This document shows, piece by piece, positions 55,345 through 64,000 of a stretch of 64,000 bases of DNA (its first letter is position 1; each line of letters begins with the position of its first letter). The notes under the pieces are model-generated. The model ran no database searches. It worked only from the letters and a program-made list of their open reading frames with translations, and had not been told where the DNA came from. This stretch comes from CAJXZP01 sp041563475. Its GTDB lineage: Bacteria > Bacteroidota > Bacteroidia > Flavobacteriales_G > Salibacteraceae. The position numbers were made by a program, and so were the translations under genes. The stretch lies in assembly GCA_041563475.1 (NCBI GenBank), contig JBFFMY010000003.1, positions 45,194-109,193 on the forward strand. Direction: 5' to 3'.

Positions 55345-56055
55345 TTAAAATTTTAATCCTTTAATTTGAATTTTAGTAGCATCGTTTGCTAAATCGGTAT
55401 GCAATCCGCACTCTGTTTTTTTAAGCCCAGCCCAACGGCTATTTCGATCAATATCATTGGAATTTCTTTTAGCTGTACACGGTTCACATCCAATACTATC
55501 ATATCCCATTTCATCAAGAGGATGCGTTGGAAGGGTATTTTCTGTCCTGTAATTTTGAACATCTTCTTTTGTCCACTCCAAAATTGGATGGTAACGCAAA
55601 ACATTGTGAGCGCCCATTTGCTCTTTTTTCATTCGGCTTCTATTGGAGTTTTGATCTGCTCGGATACCATTAATCCACACATCAAACTGCATCAAAATAG
55701 GCTCTAGAGGGATGATTTTATTCAAGTGACAGCAATAATCTGGATCTGAAGAATAAAAAAAATGATCATCCGCATCTAATTGATGAATTTTAGAAATGGG
55801 AGATTCTAATCCGATAACATTCAATCCGAATTCCTTTATCAATTGATTTTTAAAGGCAATCGTTTGCGGAAACAGAAATCCAGTATTCAGAAAATAAACG
55901 GGAATCGAAGGGTCAATTCGACTAATTAAATGCAATAAAGGAACACTTTGCGATTGAAAAGAAGATGTGAGAAACATTCTTTTCCCTTCACTTCTAAATT
56001 CCTCCAGTTTTTTTTCAATAGATGTTACATCCATACGCCATTTAATTACTGGCAA
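55345..56055 (-). CDS. cysH: Assimilatory APS reductase (CysH family, [4Fe-4S] type)
   Basis: This 236-residue protein has TSSFQSQSVPLLHLI (PP-loop-like), and a full set of cysteines: C108-C109 (PDYCCHLNK) and C190-x-x-C193 (IGCEPCTAKR) for the [4Fe-4S] cluster, and catalytic C216 in ECGLHTD. The cluster cysteines mark it as the APS-preferring type rather than the E. coli PAPS type. It reduces APS to sulfite for cysteine synthesis. ATG 56055 is used; Met8 is a second option. No sulfate adenylyltransferase is in the window. Confidence 0.88.
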   Translation of the reverse strand: MPVIKWRMDVTSIEKKLEEFRSEGKRMFLTSSFQSQSVPLLHLISRIDPSIPVYFLNTGFLFPQTIAFKNQLIKEFGLNVIGLESPISKIHQLDADDHFFYSSDPDYCCHLNKIIPLEPILMQFDVWINGIRADQNSNRSRMKKEQMGAHNVLRYHPILEWTKEDVQNYRTENTLPTHPLDEMGYDSIGCEPCTAKRNSNDIDRNSRWAGLKKTECGLHTDLANDATKIQIKGLKF

Positions 56056-56111
56056 ATTACCAGAATAAAAAGAAGCTAATAGGTGATATTGGTCAGGATT
56101 GAAATACCCAA

Positions 56112-57320
56112 TTAAAAATCGGGATACAACAAATATTTTTTACGCAACACCTTGAAATTAGATAATTTAGGCTCCCATGTGGAGCGAATTTCCTGAACAG
56201 TTAAGCCACCAATTATTTGCTTCTGTAAATCAGAAGTTCCAGCCAAACGTCCATAAAAATGATTTTTTAGGAAAAACTCTTCTTTATTGGATGTGTGAGA
56301 ATACGCCCATAAAATCAGTTCTAAATGAATTTCTGAATCTAAGTAAAAATCAAAAACATTATAGTTACGTAAATCTCTACCGTAACATGTCTGCCCTTTA
56401 AATTTTGGATAAGTTGCCCCTTCCACAGATTGCGGAATAAAGGTAAAACTAACCTCCTTAATGGTAGGAGCTCCGAAAGTTTGGAACGGAAATTCTGTTC
56501 CCCTACCCGCACTAATAATTGTTCCTTCAAACAATCCCAGAGTCGGATACAAATAAATAGAAACCATATTCGGCAAATTGGGAGAAGGCTTGGTGGGTAA
56601 TTGATACAAGTTTTTATGATTCCATCCGGTTAACAAAATTACCCGCAAATCACATTTTAAATTGGGCCCTAGCCACTCTTCTCCATTTATCATCCGAGCA
56701 TATTCTCCAATGGTCATTCCATGCACTATGGGTACTGGATGCATTCCTACAAACGACTGTTCTGACAACTCCAAAACCGGGCCATCCACATAAAACCCAT
56801 TTGGATTAGGCCGGTCGAAAACCATCATTTGAACATCATTTTCTGCGCAGGCCTGCATTACATAATGCATAGTTGAAATATAGGTGTAAAACCGAACCCC
56901 TACATCTTGAATATCAAAAACAACCACATCTATGTTGGCTAAATCACTTTTTGAAGGCTTTTTGTTTTTACCATACAGACTTTTAATGGGTAAATTGGTT
57001 TTAGTATCGACACCATCTTTAATCAGTTCACCCGCATCTGCTGTGCCTCGAAATCCATGCTCTGGGGCAAAAACAATTTTAATTTGAATCCCATTACCCA
57101 ATAGATAATCCACCAAATGCTGATTAAAAACTTCGCTTGTGGGGTTCACAACCAACGCTACATTTTTCCCTTTCAATTCATCCAAATACAGAGAAGGACG
57201 TTCTGCCCCAACCAACACCTCATCAGCGGTTTTGATTAATTCTTGTTGCGATATTTTGGCTTGTGAAAACACACCAACGGACCCAAACAATAAAAATGAA
57301 ATTATTAAATACAGTTTCAA
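56112..57320 (-). CDS. DUF1343/NamZ-like exo-beta-N-acetylmuramidase
   Basis: This 402-residue exported protein (signal peptide MKLYLIISFLLFGSVGVFSQ) matches the DUF1343 family: VALVVNPTSEVFNQHLVDYL, IVFAPEHGFRGTADAGE, VVFDIQDVGVRFYTYISTMHYVMQAC, RPNPNGFYVDGPVLE and the C-terminal GAPTIKE block. NamZ of this family in Bacillus subtilis removes terminal MurNAc from peptidoglycan fragments. Start: TTG 57320 gives a clean signal peptide; TTG 57341 is a longer alternative. It faces away from the FtsX-like gene. Recycling of cell-wall fragments is likely, not shown. Confidence 0.85.
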   Translation of the reverse strand: MKLYLIISFLLFGSVGVFSQAKISQQELIKTADEVLVGAERPSLYLDELKGKNVALVVNPTSEVFNQHLVDYLLGNGIQIKIVFAPEHGFRGTADAGELIKDGVDTKTNLPIKSLYGKNKKPSKSDLANIDVVVFDIQDVGVRFYTYISTMHYVMQACAENDVQMMVFDRPNPNGFYVDGPVLELSEQSFVGMHPVPIVHGMTIGEYARMINGEEWLGPNLKCDLRVILLTGWNHKNLYQLPTKPSPNLPNMVSIYLYPTLGLFEGTIISAGRGTEFPFQTFGAPTIKEVSFTFIPQSVEGATYPKFKGQTCYGRDLRNYNVFDFYLDSEIHLELILWAYSHTSNKEEFFLKNHFYGRLAGTSDLQKQIIGGLTVQEIRSTWEPKLSNFKVLRKKYLLYPDF

Positions 57321-57453
57321 CTCTACCAGATTTGGAGGCAAATTAAAGGATTTACATGTAATTCAATCCGACTTTTAACCATTAATATGAAATTGAATTT
57401 AGGTTTATCATTGTAGAATTTGGGTTAATATTGTTTCACGCAAAATTGCACCG

Positions 57454-58689
57454 TTGAATTTCGAACTTTTCACAGCATTAAAATTAATTCGAACGAAATC
57501 ATCCGATCGAAAATCACGTAATAGTATTCGTACCATTATCAACATTGCCCTTTCTGGTATTGCGATTAGCGTTACGGTAATGATTCTATCGGTAACCATA
57601 GTTAAAGGCTTTCAAAACGAGATTAGAGAAAAAATCATTGGCTTTGGCGGGCACATTCAAATATCAAATTTTCAAAGCACAGATGGTTTTGAAACCATTC
57701 CAATAAGCACGGAGCAACCCTTTTATCCAGAATTTGATTCCTTAGAAAAAGTATCAAATATTCAAGTGTATGCCAATAAAGCAGGCATTTTAAAAACAGA
57801 TGATGAAATTCTGGGTGTAGTTTTAAAAGGAATCTCAACCGATTTTGATTGGACTTTTTTTAAAAAAAATCTAGTTGAAGGAACAGTTTTGCATTTTGAT
57901 GATGCCAAAAAATCGAACCAAGTGCTCATTTCAAAACATATTGCCAATAAAATGAACTTGAAGGTTGGAGATGATTTCCTTGTTTATTTTATTAAAAACA
58001 ATCAACCCAGACCACGGAAATTTACCATTGACGGAATTTATAGTACGGACCTTGAGGAGTTTGATAAGCTTATCGTATTAGGAGATATTAGACATATTCA
58101 AAAATTAAATGATTGGGATAGTACACAAGTAGGTGGATTTGAATTGAATCTAAATAGTTGGGATGATCTAAACGAAATTGATGACTTCATTTATGAAAAT
58201 ATTCCGTTTGAATATAAATCTACAACCATCATTAATAAAAACCAAAACCTATTTGGATGGCTAGAATTGCAGGATATCAATGTTTTTGTAATTATTACGC
58301 TAATGATTTTTGTATCTGGAATTAACATGGCATCTGCTTTATTGATATTGATATTAGATCGTACACAAATGATAGGAATATTTAAAGCCATGGGTTCTAC
58401 CAACGGGTCTATTGGTAAAGTGTTTTTATATATAGCTACCTATTTATTAGGAGTGGGTTTACTTTGGGGTAATCTTATTGGATTAGGATTAGCCTTCATT
58501 CAGAAAGAATTTCAAATTTTTACATTACCCCCAGAAACGTACTATATTTCACATATTCCAATACATATAGAATTTACCGATATTCTATTTTTAAATGTAT
58601 TCACTCTAGTTCTTTGTGTGCTAATGCTCATTCTCCCTACGTTTATAGTGACACGAATTTCTGCCGTAGATGCAATTAAGCTCGATTAA
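57454..58689 (+). CDS. FtsX/LolE-like ABC transporter permease
   Basis: This 411-residue inner-membrane protein starts at TTG with NFELFTALKLIR, the typical N-terminus of the lipoprotein-releasing FtsX/LolC-LolE family. It has one helix at about 25-48, a large periplasmic domain (about 50-265), and three more helices (about 275-300, 320-350, 375-400). No ATG, GTG or other TTG fits upstream. The cognate ATPase (LolD-like) is not adjacent. Role in lipoprotein sorting is by family resemblance. Confidence 0.8.
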   Translation: MNFELFTALKLIRTKSSDRKSRNSIRTIINIALSGIAISVTVMILSVTIVKGFQNEIREKIIGFGGHIQISNFQSTDGFETIPISTEQPFYPEFDSLEKVSNIQVYANKAGILKTDDEILGVVLKGISTDFDWTFFKKNLVEGTVLHFDDAKKSNQVLISKHIANKMNLKVGDDFLVYFIKNNQPRPRKFTIDGIYSTDLEEFDKLIVLGDIRHIQKLNDWDSTQVGGFELNLNSWDDLNEIDDFIYENIPFEYKSTTIINKNQNLFGWLELQDINVFVIITLMIFVSGINMASALLILILDRTQMIGIFKAMGSTNGSIGKVFLYIATYLLGVGLLWGNLIGLGLAFIQKEFQIFTLPPETYYISHIPIHIEFTDILFLNVFTLVLCVLMLILPTFIVTRISAVDAIKLD

Positions 58690-58760
58690 TGATATCTAAT
58701 AGGGTCTAAGTCAAAACATTTCACTCTATTTGCATTCTCAAAAAATCAATCAATTTACGG

Positions 58761-59042
58761 ATGAATAACACTTCATTTTTACGCATTCTAGCTGTCCTTG
58801 AAGGAATAAGTTACCTCTTACTATTGGGTATTTGCATGCCTTTAAAATATGTTTATGAATATCCTGACCCTACCCGACCTGTGGGAATGGTCCATGGCAT
58901 TTTGTTTATTGCTTTCTTAATATGGGTTGTATTGGTTGGAACAGATAAAAAATGGGACCTAAAAACCTATTCTTACGCTTTTGTCTCATCGCTTTTACCC
59001 TTCGGGACATTCGTGTTTGATAAAAAATATTTAAAGAAATAA
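58761..59042 (+). CDS. DUF3817 small membrane protein
   Basis: This 93-residue protein has three hydrophobic segments (about 10-28, 42-62, 70-86) and matches DUF3817: LRILAVLEGISYLLLLGICMPLKY and GMVHGILFIAFLIWVV. Members are integral membrane proteins without known function. It lies 71 bases after the FtsX-like permease and one base before the CBS-like gene. Confidence 0.75.
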   Translation: MNNTSFLRILAVLEGISYLLLLGICMPLKYVYEYPDPTRPVGMVHGILFIAFLIWVVLVGTDKKWDLKTYSYAFVSSLLPFGTFVFDKKYLKK

Positions 59043-59043
59043 T

Positions 59044-60033
59044 ATGACTCCAGACAAAAAGGTATACGACAATATTTTAGGCACAATTGGAAATACGCCT
59101 ATGGTTCGTTTAAACAAAATTGCCAAAGATATTCCTGGGACTATTTTAGGGAAAGTAGAATATTTTAACCCGGGAAATTCTGTAAAAGACAGAATGGGTT
59201 TGAAAATGGTGGAAGATGCAGAAGCCAACGGCACGCTTAAACCGGGCGGAACTATTATTGAGTGTACTTCTGGAAATACGGGGATGGGAATTGCTTTAGC
59301 GGCCATCGTAAAGGGGTACAAATGTATTTTCACTACCAACGATAAGCAAAGTAAGGAAAAAGTAGATGTTTTACGTGCAATGGGGGCTGAGGTGATTGTT
59401 TGTCCAACGGCAGTTGCACCAGATCATCCGGATTCATATTACTCCGTAGCAGAAAGAAAAAATAAAGAGATTGAAAACTCGGTATGGTTAAACCAGTATG
59501 ACAACCTTTCTAACCGCCAAGCGCACTACGAATCCACTGGCCCTGAGATTTGGGAACAAACCGAAGGAAAAATCACCCATTTTGTAGTAGGTGTTGGTAC
59601 TGGAGGCACGATATCTGGAGTTGGGAAATACCTGAAAGAAAAAAATCCAAACATCAAAATTTGGGGAGTTGACTCCTATGGGTCTGTATTTAAAAAGTAT
59701 TTAGAAACGGGTGAATTTGACGAAAATGAAATCCATTCGTATTTAACCGAAGGGATTGGAGAAGACATCTTACCGAAAAACGTTGATTTCAGTTTAATTG
59801 ACCATTTTGAAAAAGTAACCGATAAAGAAGCCGCCTTGGTTGCACGTGAATTGGCTGTGAAAGAAGGTTTGTTTTTGGGCTATTCAGCTGGTTCTGCTTT
59901 TGCGGCAGTGCGTCACTTAAAAAATGAACTTACGGAAAATGATGTGGTTGTTGTTTTGTTTCACGATCATGGATCAAGATATGTGGCGAAGGTGTTTAAC
60001 GACCAATGGATGAAAGAGCAAGGTTTTTTGTAA
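59044..60033 (+). CDS. Cystathionine beta-synthase-like PLP enzyme (no regulatory domain)
   Basis: This 329-residue beta-family PLP enzyme has the PLP lysine K48 (PGNSVKDRMG), TSGNTGMG (75-82) and GVGTGGTISGVGKYL. Several segments fit cystathionine beta-synthase better than cysteine synthase: YDNLSNRQAHYESTGPEIWEQT, LTEGIGEDILPKNVD, and the C-terminal RYVAKVFNDQWMKEQGF. It stops after the catalytic domain and lacks the CBS pair. It could make cystathionine from homocysteine and serine, or cysteine. Annotation as cysteine synthase is the likely alternative. Confidence 0.78.
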   Translation: MTPDKKVYDNILGTIGNTPMVRLNKIAKDIPGTILGKVEYFNPGNSVKDRMGLKMVEDAEANGTLKPGGTIIECTSGNTGMGIALAAIVKGYKCIFTTNDKQSKEKVDVLRAMGAEVIVCPTAVAPDHPDSYYSVAERKNKEIENSVWLNQYDNLSNRQAHYESTGPEIWEQTEGKITHFVVGVGTGGTISGVGKYLKEKNPNIKIWGVDSYGSVFKKYLETGEFDENEIHSYLTEGIGEDILPKNVDFSLIDHFEKVTDKEAALVARELAVKEGLFLGYSAGSAFAAVRHLKNELTENDVVVVLFHDHGSRYVAKVFNDQWMKEQGFL

Positions 60034-60045
60034 CCGAGAAAGACC

Positions 60046-60093
60046 AAACAAAAAAGGGTGGTGAAGCTTCAGTTTCACCACCCTTTTTTGTTT
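60046..60093. terminator. Bidirectional terminator between the CBS-like enzyme and HAD gene
   Basis: AAACAAAAAAGGGTGGTGAA (60046-60065) pairs with its complement (60074-60093) over 20 bases, with an 8-base loop. Convergent genes flank it. The upper stem carries GTGGTGAAGCTTCAGTTTCACCAC. Confidence 0.92.
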
Positions 60094-60105
60094 GTCCTCT
60101 TAATA

Positions 60106-60744
60106 TTATTTCAATAATACAAAACTACCTTCACTAGCCAAAAAGTGTTTTACGTCAATAGCTAACCTTTCACTATTGTACTTTGAGTAATCACCAGTAA
60201 ACTCTATTCGCTTTTCAATGGTTTCAACGAATTTCCCCATGGCATCGAGTGTAAGCTCGCATGCCTCACGAACACCGTGGTTTCCACCATCCGAATGGGT
60301 TACAAATTCATAATATTCCTTGTCTCTACAGTACTCCACAAACAAAGGGTTGGCTCGTCTATTTATCAATACCCTAAACCCTACTTCTTTCGCCAAGGAA
60401 AGGTCCAAAATGTCATCATACACAAACATGACCTCATGGGGATTTAGGTTATGTTTTTCTTTTAAAAAGGCCAGAATTTCCACTTTGTTTTTTGCACTAG
60501 AAAAAGTAGCGTCTAAATGTTCTCGCTCAGCCCAATATCTCGCAGTTACATTATTCTCTCCCGATATAATACCAACGATGGGCATCTCCTTATTTTGAAG
60601 CCATAAACCAAAACGTAACATATTTACGCCCATAGAATCTGCCTCACTAAAAGTACTTGATTTGTTTTCGTTTTTATGACCTGCATGAAACACTCCATCC
60701 CAATCAAAAAAAACGGCTTTTATACGCGCTAATTTCTCTTTCAT
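60106..60744 (-). CDS. HAD-superfamily phosphatase (KdsC-like)
   Basis: This 212-residue protein has the HAD motif I FFDWDGVFHAG (D14, D16), motif II GIISGE, a Lys in SSAKNKVEILAFL and motif IV FVYDDILDLSLA. It has only a small cap region, like KdsC/KDO-8-phosphate phosphatases (type III-A), though C-terminal residues are longer. Neighbours do not fix the substrate; sugar-acid phosphatase is the best guess. Confidence 0.72.
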   Translation of the reverse strand: MKEKLARIKAVFFDWDGVFHAGHKNENKSSTFSEADSMGVNMLRFGLWLQNKEMPIVGIISGENNVTARYWAEREHLDATFSSAKNKVEILAFLKEKHNLNPHEVMFVYDDILDLSLAKEVGFRVLINRRANPLFVEYCRDKEYYEFVTHSDGGNHGVREACELTLDAMGKFVETIEKRIEFTGDYSKYNSERLAIDVKHFLASEGSFVLLK

Positions 60745-60822
60745 AACTCACAAATTAACCTTTTTAACAATGGTAAACTAAGGTACAAAACATTGCTTTT
60801 GAATTCGTATGAATCTCAAAAA

Positions 60823-63420
60823 TTAACGTTGCATAAACACTCTTGAATCCGTTTCCGAAGATCTTTTATTCGCTAAAAATGTATCTATTTGTTTTACCAA
60901 TGAGCCATATGTTTCTGCTTTACTAGTTGACCCAGCTTTTGCGGCAGTTTTAGATCGAGATTCATAAACACCACGTAAATCTATCAAGGCACTTACTGCA
61001 TAATAACGAATAAACCAGCCTAACTCATTATTTGCTTCCTTTTCAAAAATAGCAAGGGCTGTAGTTTGAATTTCAACATCGTCTATCCTCGATAAATAAT
61101 CTTTATAATAATCAAGAAAACTCATCACGTAATACCCATCCGCCTTTGGGTAAATATTTTCAAAAAACGGATTGTTTTCATCGGTTCCAAAAACAGAATA
61201 AATTTCTGCTATGGCAAATAAAACCGCATTGTTTGGAGAGCCAATAAACTTATTGGCGTATTCTAAACCAAGAGAAGAATCGCATATGGCAATGCCTCGC
61301 AATAAATCACTTTGAACGGTAAAAGAACTGTCGATTTCAATTTGAGAAGTAAAATTATCCACCATTCCATCAGCCCAGGAGTAATAATCATACAATCCTA
61401 CTACGGCTTCCGATCTAACATTCGATTCTGGATCATTTTTCATGGTAGAAACCAAAACATCCTTTAATTTTAGATCGTTGATCTCATCAAATTTATCATA
61501 ATAAGAAACCGCTAATAGCCGAATTCCAGCGTATTCATCCATCATCGCATCCAATAATAGCTGCTTTGCTAAAACATCATTAGTGGTATCATTATAGGCA
61601 AAATCGAGGGCCTCTAATTTATCCTTATACAATGGTGCTTGACGATACATTGCTGCCATTTCATTTATGGTATGGTTCTCCGTTTTTGTACACACCAACA
61701 TTTTTTGCGCATCAAAATTTACAAAGTCAGGTTTACTATCCACTCTAAATGAAAAAGTTTGAGAAAGGCTATCTACTGTAACCTTATATCTATTGGCATT
61801 TCCATTCCTATAAACATCAATAGCTACAGGCAATTTAAATAGGGCGGATTCTTCCACATCTTGCAATTGCTCTACCGTAACATGTTGTATCATATTCGTA
61901 GAGTCATACGTATAGATTATATTTAATTCCGGATGTCCTTTACCCATAAACCATTGGTTAAAAAACCAATTCAAATCCTCTCCAGTTAGCTTTTCAAAAG
62001 CCAAACGTAATTGATGGATTTCCACCGATGAATATTCATTGGTACGTAAATACAATTTAAGAGCTGCAAAAAAAGCATCATCCCCTACATAGGTTCGCAA
62101 CATATGTAAAACGCGACCTCCCTTTGCATACGAATGGCTATCAAACATATCATCGGGCTTGTTGTAATGAAACCTAATTAAGTCTTTGGCACCAGCGTTT
62201 TCTGCTTCAGATAAATAATTATATAAATCTTCATCCAAATGGTCATCTGCTTTTAGTTTCCCATACTTATGTTCCATCCATAAATATTCTCCATACGTGG
62301 CAAATGATTCATTTAAAGGCGTATTCGACCAGGATTCACAGGTTACCAAATTACCAAACCAATGGTGAAATAACTCGTGAGCAACAATTTCTTCGTTATT
62401 TCCGTCAATCATTTCTTGATGTGTTTTTTGAACAAATTCACCAAAAATTACTGCACTCACATTTTCCATAGCGCCCGAAACGTACTCATGAACAACCACT
62501 TGAGAGTATTTACTCCAAGGGTAAGGATATCCTAATAATTCAGAATAAAAAGAAATCATTTCCGGTGTATTTTGAAATATTTCCTTGGCGTAGGGTTTAA
62601 ATTCTGGATCCACATAATAATCTACTTTCATTCCATTTAGCTCATCATTTACGACCGCAAATTCACTTACAGCTAGCATAAAAAGATAAGGAGCAATAGG
62701 TTTGTTTTGCACCCAAGTATCTGTTCTTGTTCCATCAAAATTGGTTGTAGAGCTTACCAAATCACCATTTGAAAGCGTAGTGAATTTCGGGTCTACGGTT
62801 ATGGAAATTTCATGTGTGCATCGTTCGTTTGGAGAGTCAATGGTAGGGAACCAAACTGAACTCGCCTCCGTTTCACCTTGTGTCCAAACTTGCTGTGGTT
62901 TGTTTTTCTCTGTTCCCGCAGGATTAATAAAGTATAAACCCTTATCGCTTGAAACAGCTCTTCCAGAATTCGCCTCTCGTTCTTCGGGCTTGGCAACATA
63001 CTGTATAAATATTTTAACAGATTCTGATTTACTGTAATTACGATCTAGTTTAATGGTTAAGACATCATTTTCATAGGTGTACTCCAAGTCGGTCAATAGA
63101 TTTCCAACCACTAAGGAAATTACCTTAATCTCCTGCCCTTTCGCGTCCAGAACAACTTGATCCGTAGTATAAAAATAGGGCTTTAGCGTTAACGTTGCTT
63201 TCCCAAATAAAAACTGATTTTCCCAATCAAAACTTACTTCTAAATTGGTGTGAATCAAATCCATTTTACGCGTTTTGGAAGCACGATAAGGGGTGGAAGA
63301 AAAAACCTCAATAGCATTCAATTCAATCGCATCATTTAAATAATCGGAGCTGCTTTTTTGGTTCGTACAACTGGTTAGCAAAACAATTGCACCAATTATA
63401 ATAGAAGAATACGTATTCAT
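60823..63420 (-). CDS. M1-family aminopeptidase lipoprotein
   Basis: This 865-residue protein has a lipoprotein signal (SIIIGAIVLLTSC, lipidation at C18), an N-terminal beta domain, and the M1 gluzincin core: SGAMEN (316-320), zinc motif H348-E-L-F-H352 and third ligand E371 (NESFATYGEY). A HEAT-like C-terminal domain follows (about 590-850). It would trim N-terminal residues of peptides at the periplasmic face of the envelope. It is a single-gene unit with long gaps on both sides. Confidence 0.88.
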   Translation of the reverse strand: MNTYSSIIIGAIVLLTSCTNQKSSSDYLNDAIELNAIEVFSSTPYRASKTRKMDLIHTNLEVSFDWENQFLFGKATLTLKPYFYTTDQVVLDAKGQEIKVISLVVGNLLTDLEYTYENDVLTIKLDRNYSKSESVKIFIQYVAKPEEREANSGRAVSSDKGLYFINPAGTEKNKPQQVWTQGETEASSVWFPTIDSPNERCTHEISITVDPKFTTLSNGDLVSSTTNFDGTRTDTWVQNKPIAPYLFMLAVSEFAVVNDELNGMKVDYYVDPEFKPYAKEIFQNTPEMISFYSELLGYPYPWSKYSQVVVHEYVSGAMENVSAVIFGEFVQKTHQEMIDGNNEEIVAHELFHHWFGNLVTCESWSNTPLNESFATYGEYLWMEHKYGKLKADDHLDEDLYNYLSEAENAGAKDLIRFHYNKPDDMFDSHSYAKGGRVLHMLRTYVGDDAFFAALKLYLRTNEYSSVEIHQLRLAFEKLTGEDLNWFFNQWFMGKGHPELNIIYTYDSTNMIQHVTVEQLQDVEESALFKLPVAIDVYRNGNANRYKVTVDSLSQTFSFRVDSKPDFVNFDAQKMLVCTKTENHTINEMAAMYRQAPLYKDKLEALDFAYNDTTNDVLAKQLLLDAMMDEYAGIRLLAVSYYDKFDEINDLKLKDVLVSTMKNDPESNVRSEAVVGLYDYYSWADGMVDNFTSQIEIDSSFTVQSDLLRGIAICDSSLGLEYANKFIGSPNNAVLFAIAEIYSVFGTDENNPFFENIYPKADGYYVMSFLDYYKDYLSRIDDVEIQTTALAIFEKEANNELGWFIRYYAVSALIDLRGVYESRSKTAAKAGSTSKAETYGSLVKQIDTFLANKRSSETDSRVFMQR

Positions 63421-63605
63421 GAAATAACTTTTTAGCAGGTGTAAAAACCTAATTTTTTTGAGACTTGAAAGATAGGAAAGTAATTGATAATAAACGTATG
63501 CTTAGAACCCCATAAACAGGCCTTCAGCTAGAATAAAACTGCGTTGATTCCACTATAATTAAGGCTTTTTAAACCCAGAGTTACACCTAAACCAAACAAG
63601 TATAT

Positions 63606-63613
63606 TACCTTTG
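63606..63613 (+). promoter_or_regulatory. TACCTTTG -7 element of the biotin-carrier gene
   Basis: TACCTTTG fits TANNTTTG and lies 18 bases before the ATG. No -33 TTG is evident. Confidence 0.5.
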
Positions 63614-63631
63614 AAATCTAAAATAAAGGTC

Positions 63632-64000
63632 ATGTACAACGTTTCAATTAATAATAAAAATTACGAAGTAATTCCAGAGAACGGAGCTACCCATGAAGGT
63701 ACAATTAATGGATTACCGTATATGGTTGACATGGCGCAAAAAGACGCCACAAATTGGTTGGTTAATAAAGATGGAAAGGAATACCGCGTTGAGGTGGTTA
63801 ATTTAGATACGGATAATAAATTAGCTATTCTTCGTATAAACGGAAGAAAATATGAAATGGCCCTAAAAGATGAATTTGATTCACTTTTAAAAGATTTAGG
63901 TTTGGAAAACTTAACCGTAAAAAAAATAAGCGAAATCAAATCACCTATGCCTGGATTGGTATTGGACATTTTTGTAAAACCTGGTGATGTAATCAAAAAA
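63632..64000 (+). CDS. Biotin carboxyl carrier/biotinyl-domain protein, truncated by window end
   Basis: The first 123 residues are present and the frame runs off the window. It begins MYNVSINNKNYEV and shows, near the end, IKSPMPGLVLDIFVKPGDVI, the start of a biotinyl domain; the biotinylated Lys (AMKM) would lie just beyond the window. It resembles the carrier subunit of Bacteroidota acyl-CoA carboxylases. The carboxylase partner genes are expected downstream. Confidence 0.82.
   Translation, partial: MYNVSINNKNYEVIPENGATHEGTINGLPYMVDMAQKDATNWLVNKDGKEYRVEVVNLDTDNKLAILRINGRKYEMALKDEFDSLLKDLGLENLTVKKISEIKSPMPGLVLDIFVKPGDVIKK

Noticed and set aside
63421..63631. RNA gene in the 211-base gap before the biotin-carrier gene
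   Set aside because: No tRNA arm, no conserved structure and no repeat seen; only a -7 element near its end.

Overview
The window is chromosomal DNA of a Bacteroidota bacterium, most likely order Flavobacteriales; genus cannot be read from it. The sequence is AT-rich. Three proteins are type IX secretion (T9SS) cargo: a subtilase and a six-repeat adhesin-like protein with type A tails, and a 1212-residue protein with a gliding-motility type B tail. SecD and SecF are fused, glutamine synthetase is type III, orotidine decarboxylase is the long class-2 form, and several genes follow the Bacteroidota promoter pattern TTG-N19/20-TANNTTTG. Shine-Dalgarno sequences are nearly absent, except before infC. 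I saw no rRNA, tRNA, CRISPR array, prophage or insertion sequence. No gap between genes exceeds about 210 bases.

Layout. 0.1-18.1 kb is almost all on the minus strand: rpsU-xerC-hpf; an acyl-CoA dehydrogenase; a ComEA-like protein; an AGCS sodium/amino-acid symporter; and a tight run purM-prfA-pyrF-DUF2851-pspC-K+ channel-sugar reductase. Then come an OmpA/TPR/beta-propeller protein, glnN, and a tatA-cation exchanger pair. 18.2-26.9 kb holds secDF, a DCC redox protein, an operon of an orphan HsdR-N-like nuclease, a T9SS subtilase and a DUF5606 protein, and divergent holA. 27.0-33.5 kb (plus strand) holds a TonB-dependent receptor and pyrG-yidC-DUF6438 lipoprotein. 33.5-37.6 kb (minus) is a two-gene secreted module. 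37.8-46.0 kb holds mdh, murB, a formyltransferase/glycosyltransferase pair, an alpha/beta hydrolase and thrS-infC-rpmI-rplT. 46.2-51.1 kb is the T9SS repeat protein. 51.3-54.4 kb holds an orphan gene and a three-gene porin/FMN-binding/four-helix membrane protein operon. 54.4-64.0 kb holds an APS reductase with an SDR epimerase, a NamZ-like muramidase, an FtsX-like permease, a small membrane protein, a cystathionine beta-synthase-like enzyme, a HAD phosphatase, an M1 aminopeptidase lipoprotein, and the start of a biotin carrier protein cut by the window edge.

Themes. Much of the window is housekeeping: translation (rpsU, hpf, prfA, thrS, infC, rpmI, rplT), nucleotides (purM, pyrF, pyrG), protein export (tatA, secDF, yidC) and nitrogen/sulfur assimilation (glnN, APS reductase, CBS-like enzyme). 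The least explained parts are the porin-flavoprotein-membrane operon, the exact 6 x 402 bp repeat gene, the T9SS type B protein with its overlapping small partner, the orphan nuclease next to holA, the K+ channel with an altered selectivity filter, and infC starting at ATA behind a strong Shine-Dalgarno. Eleven clear intrinsic terminators separate the transcription units.
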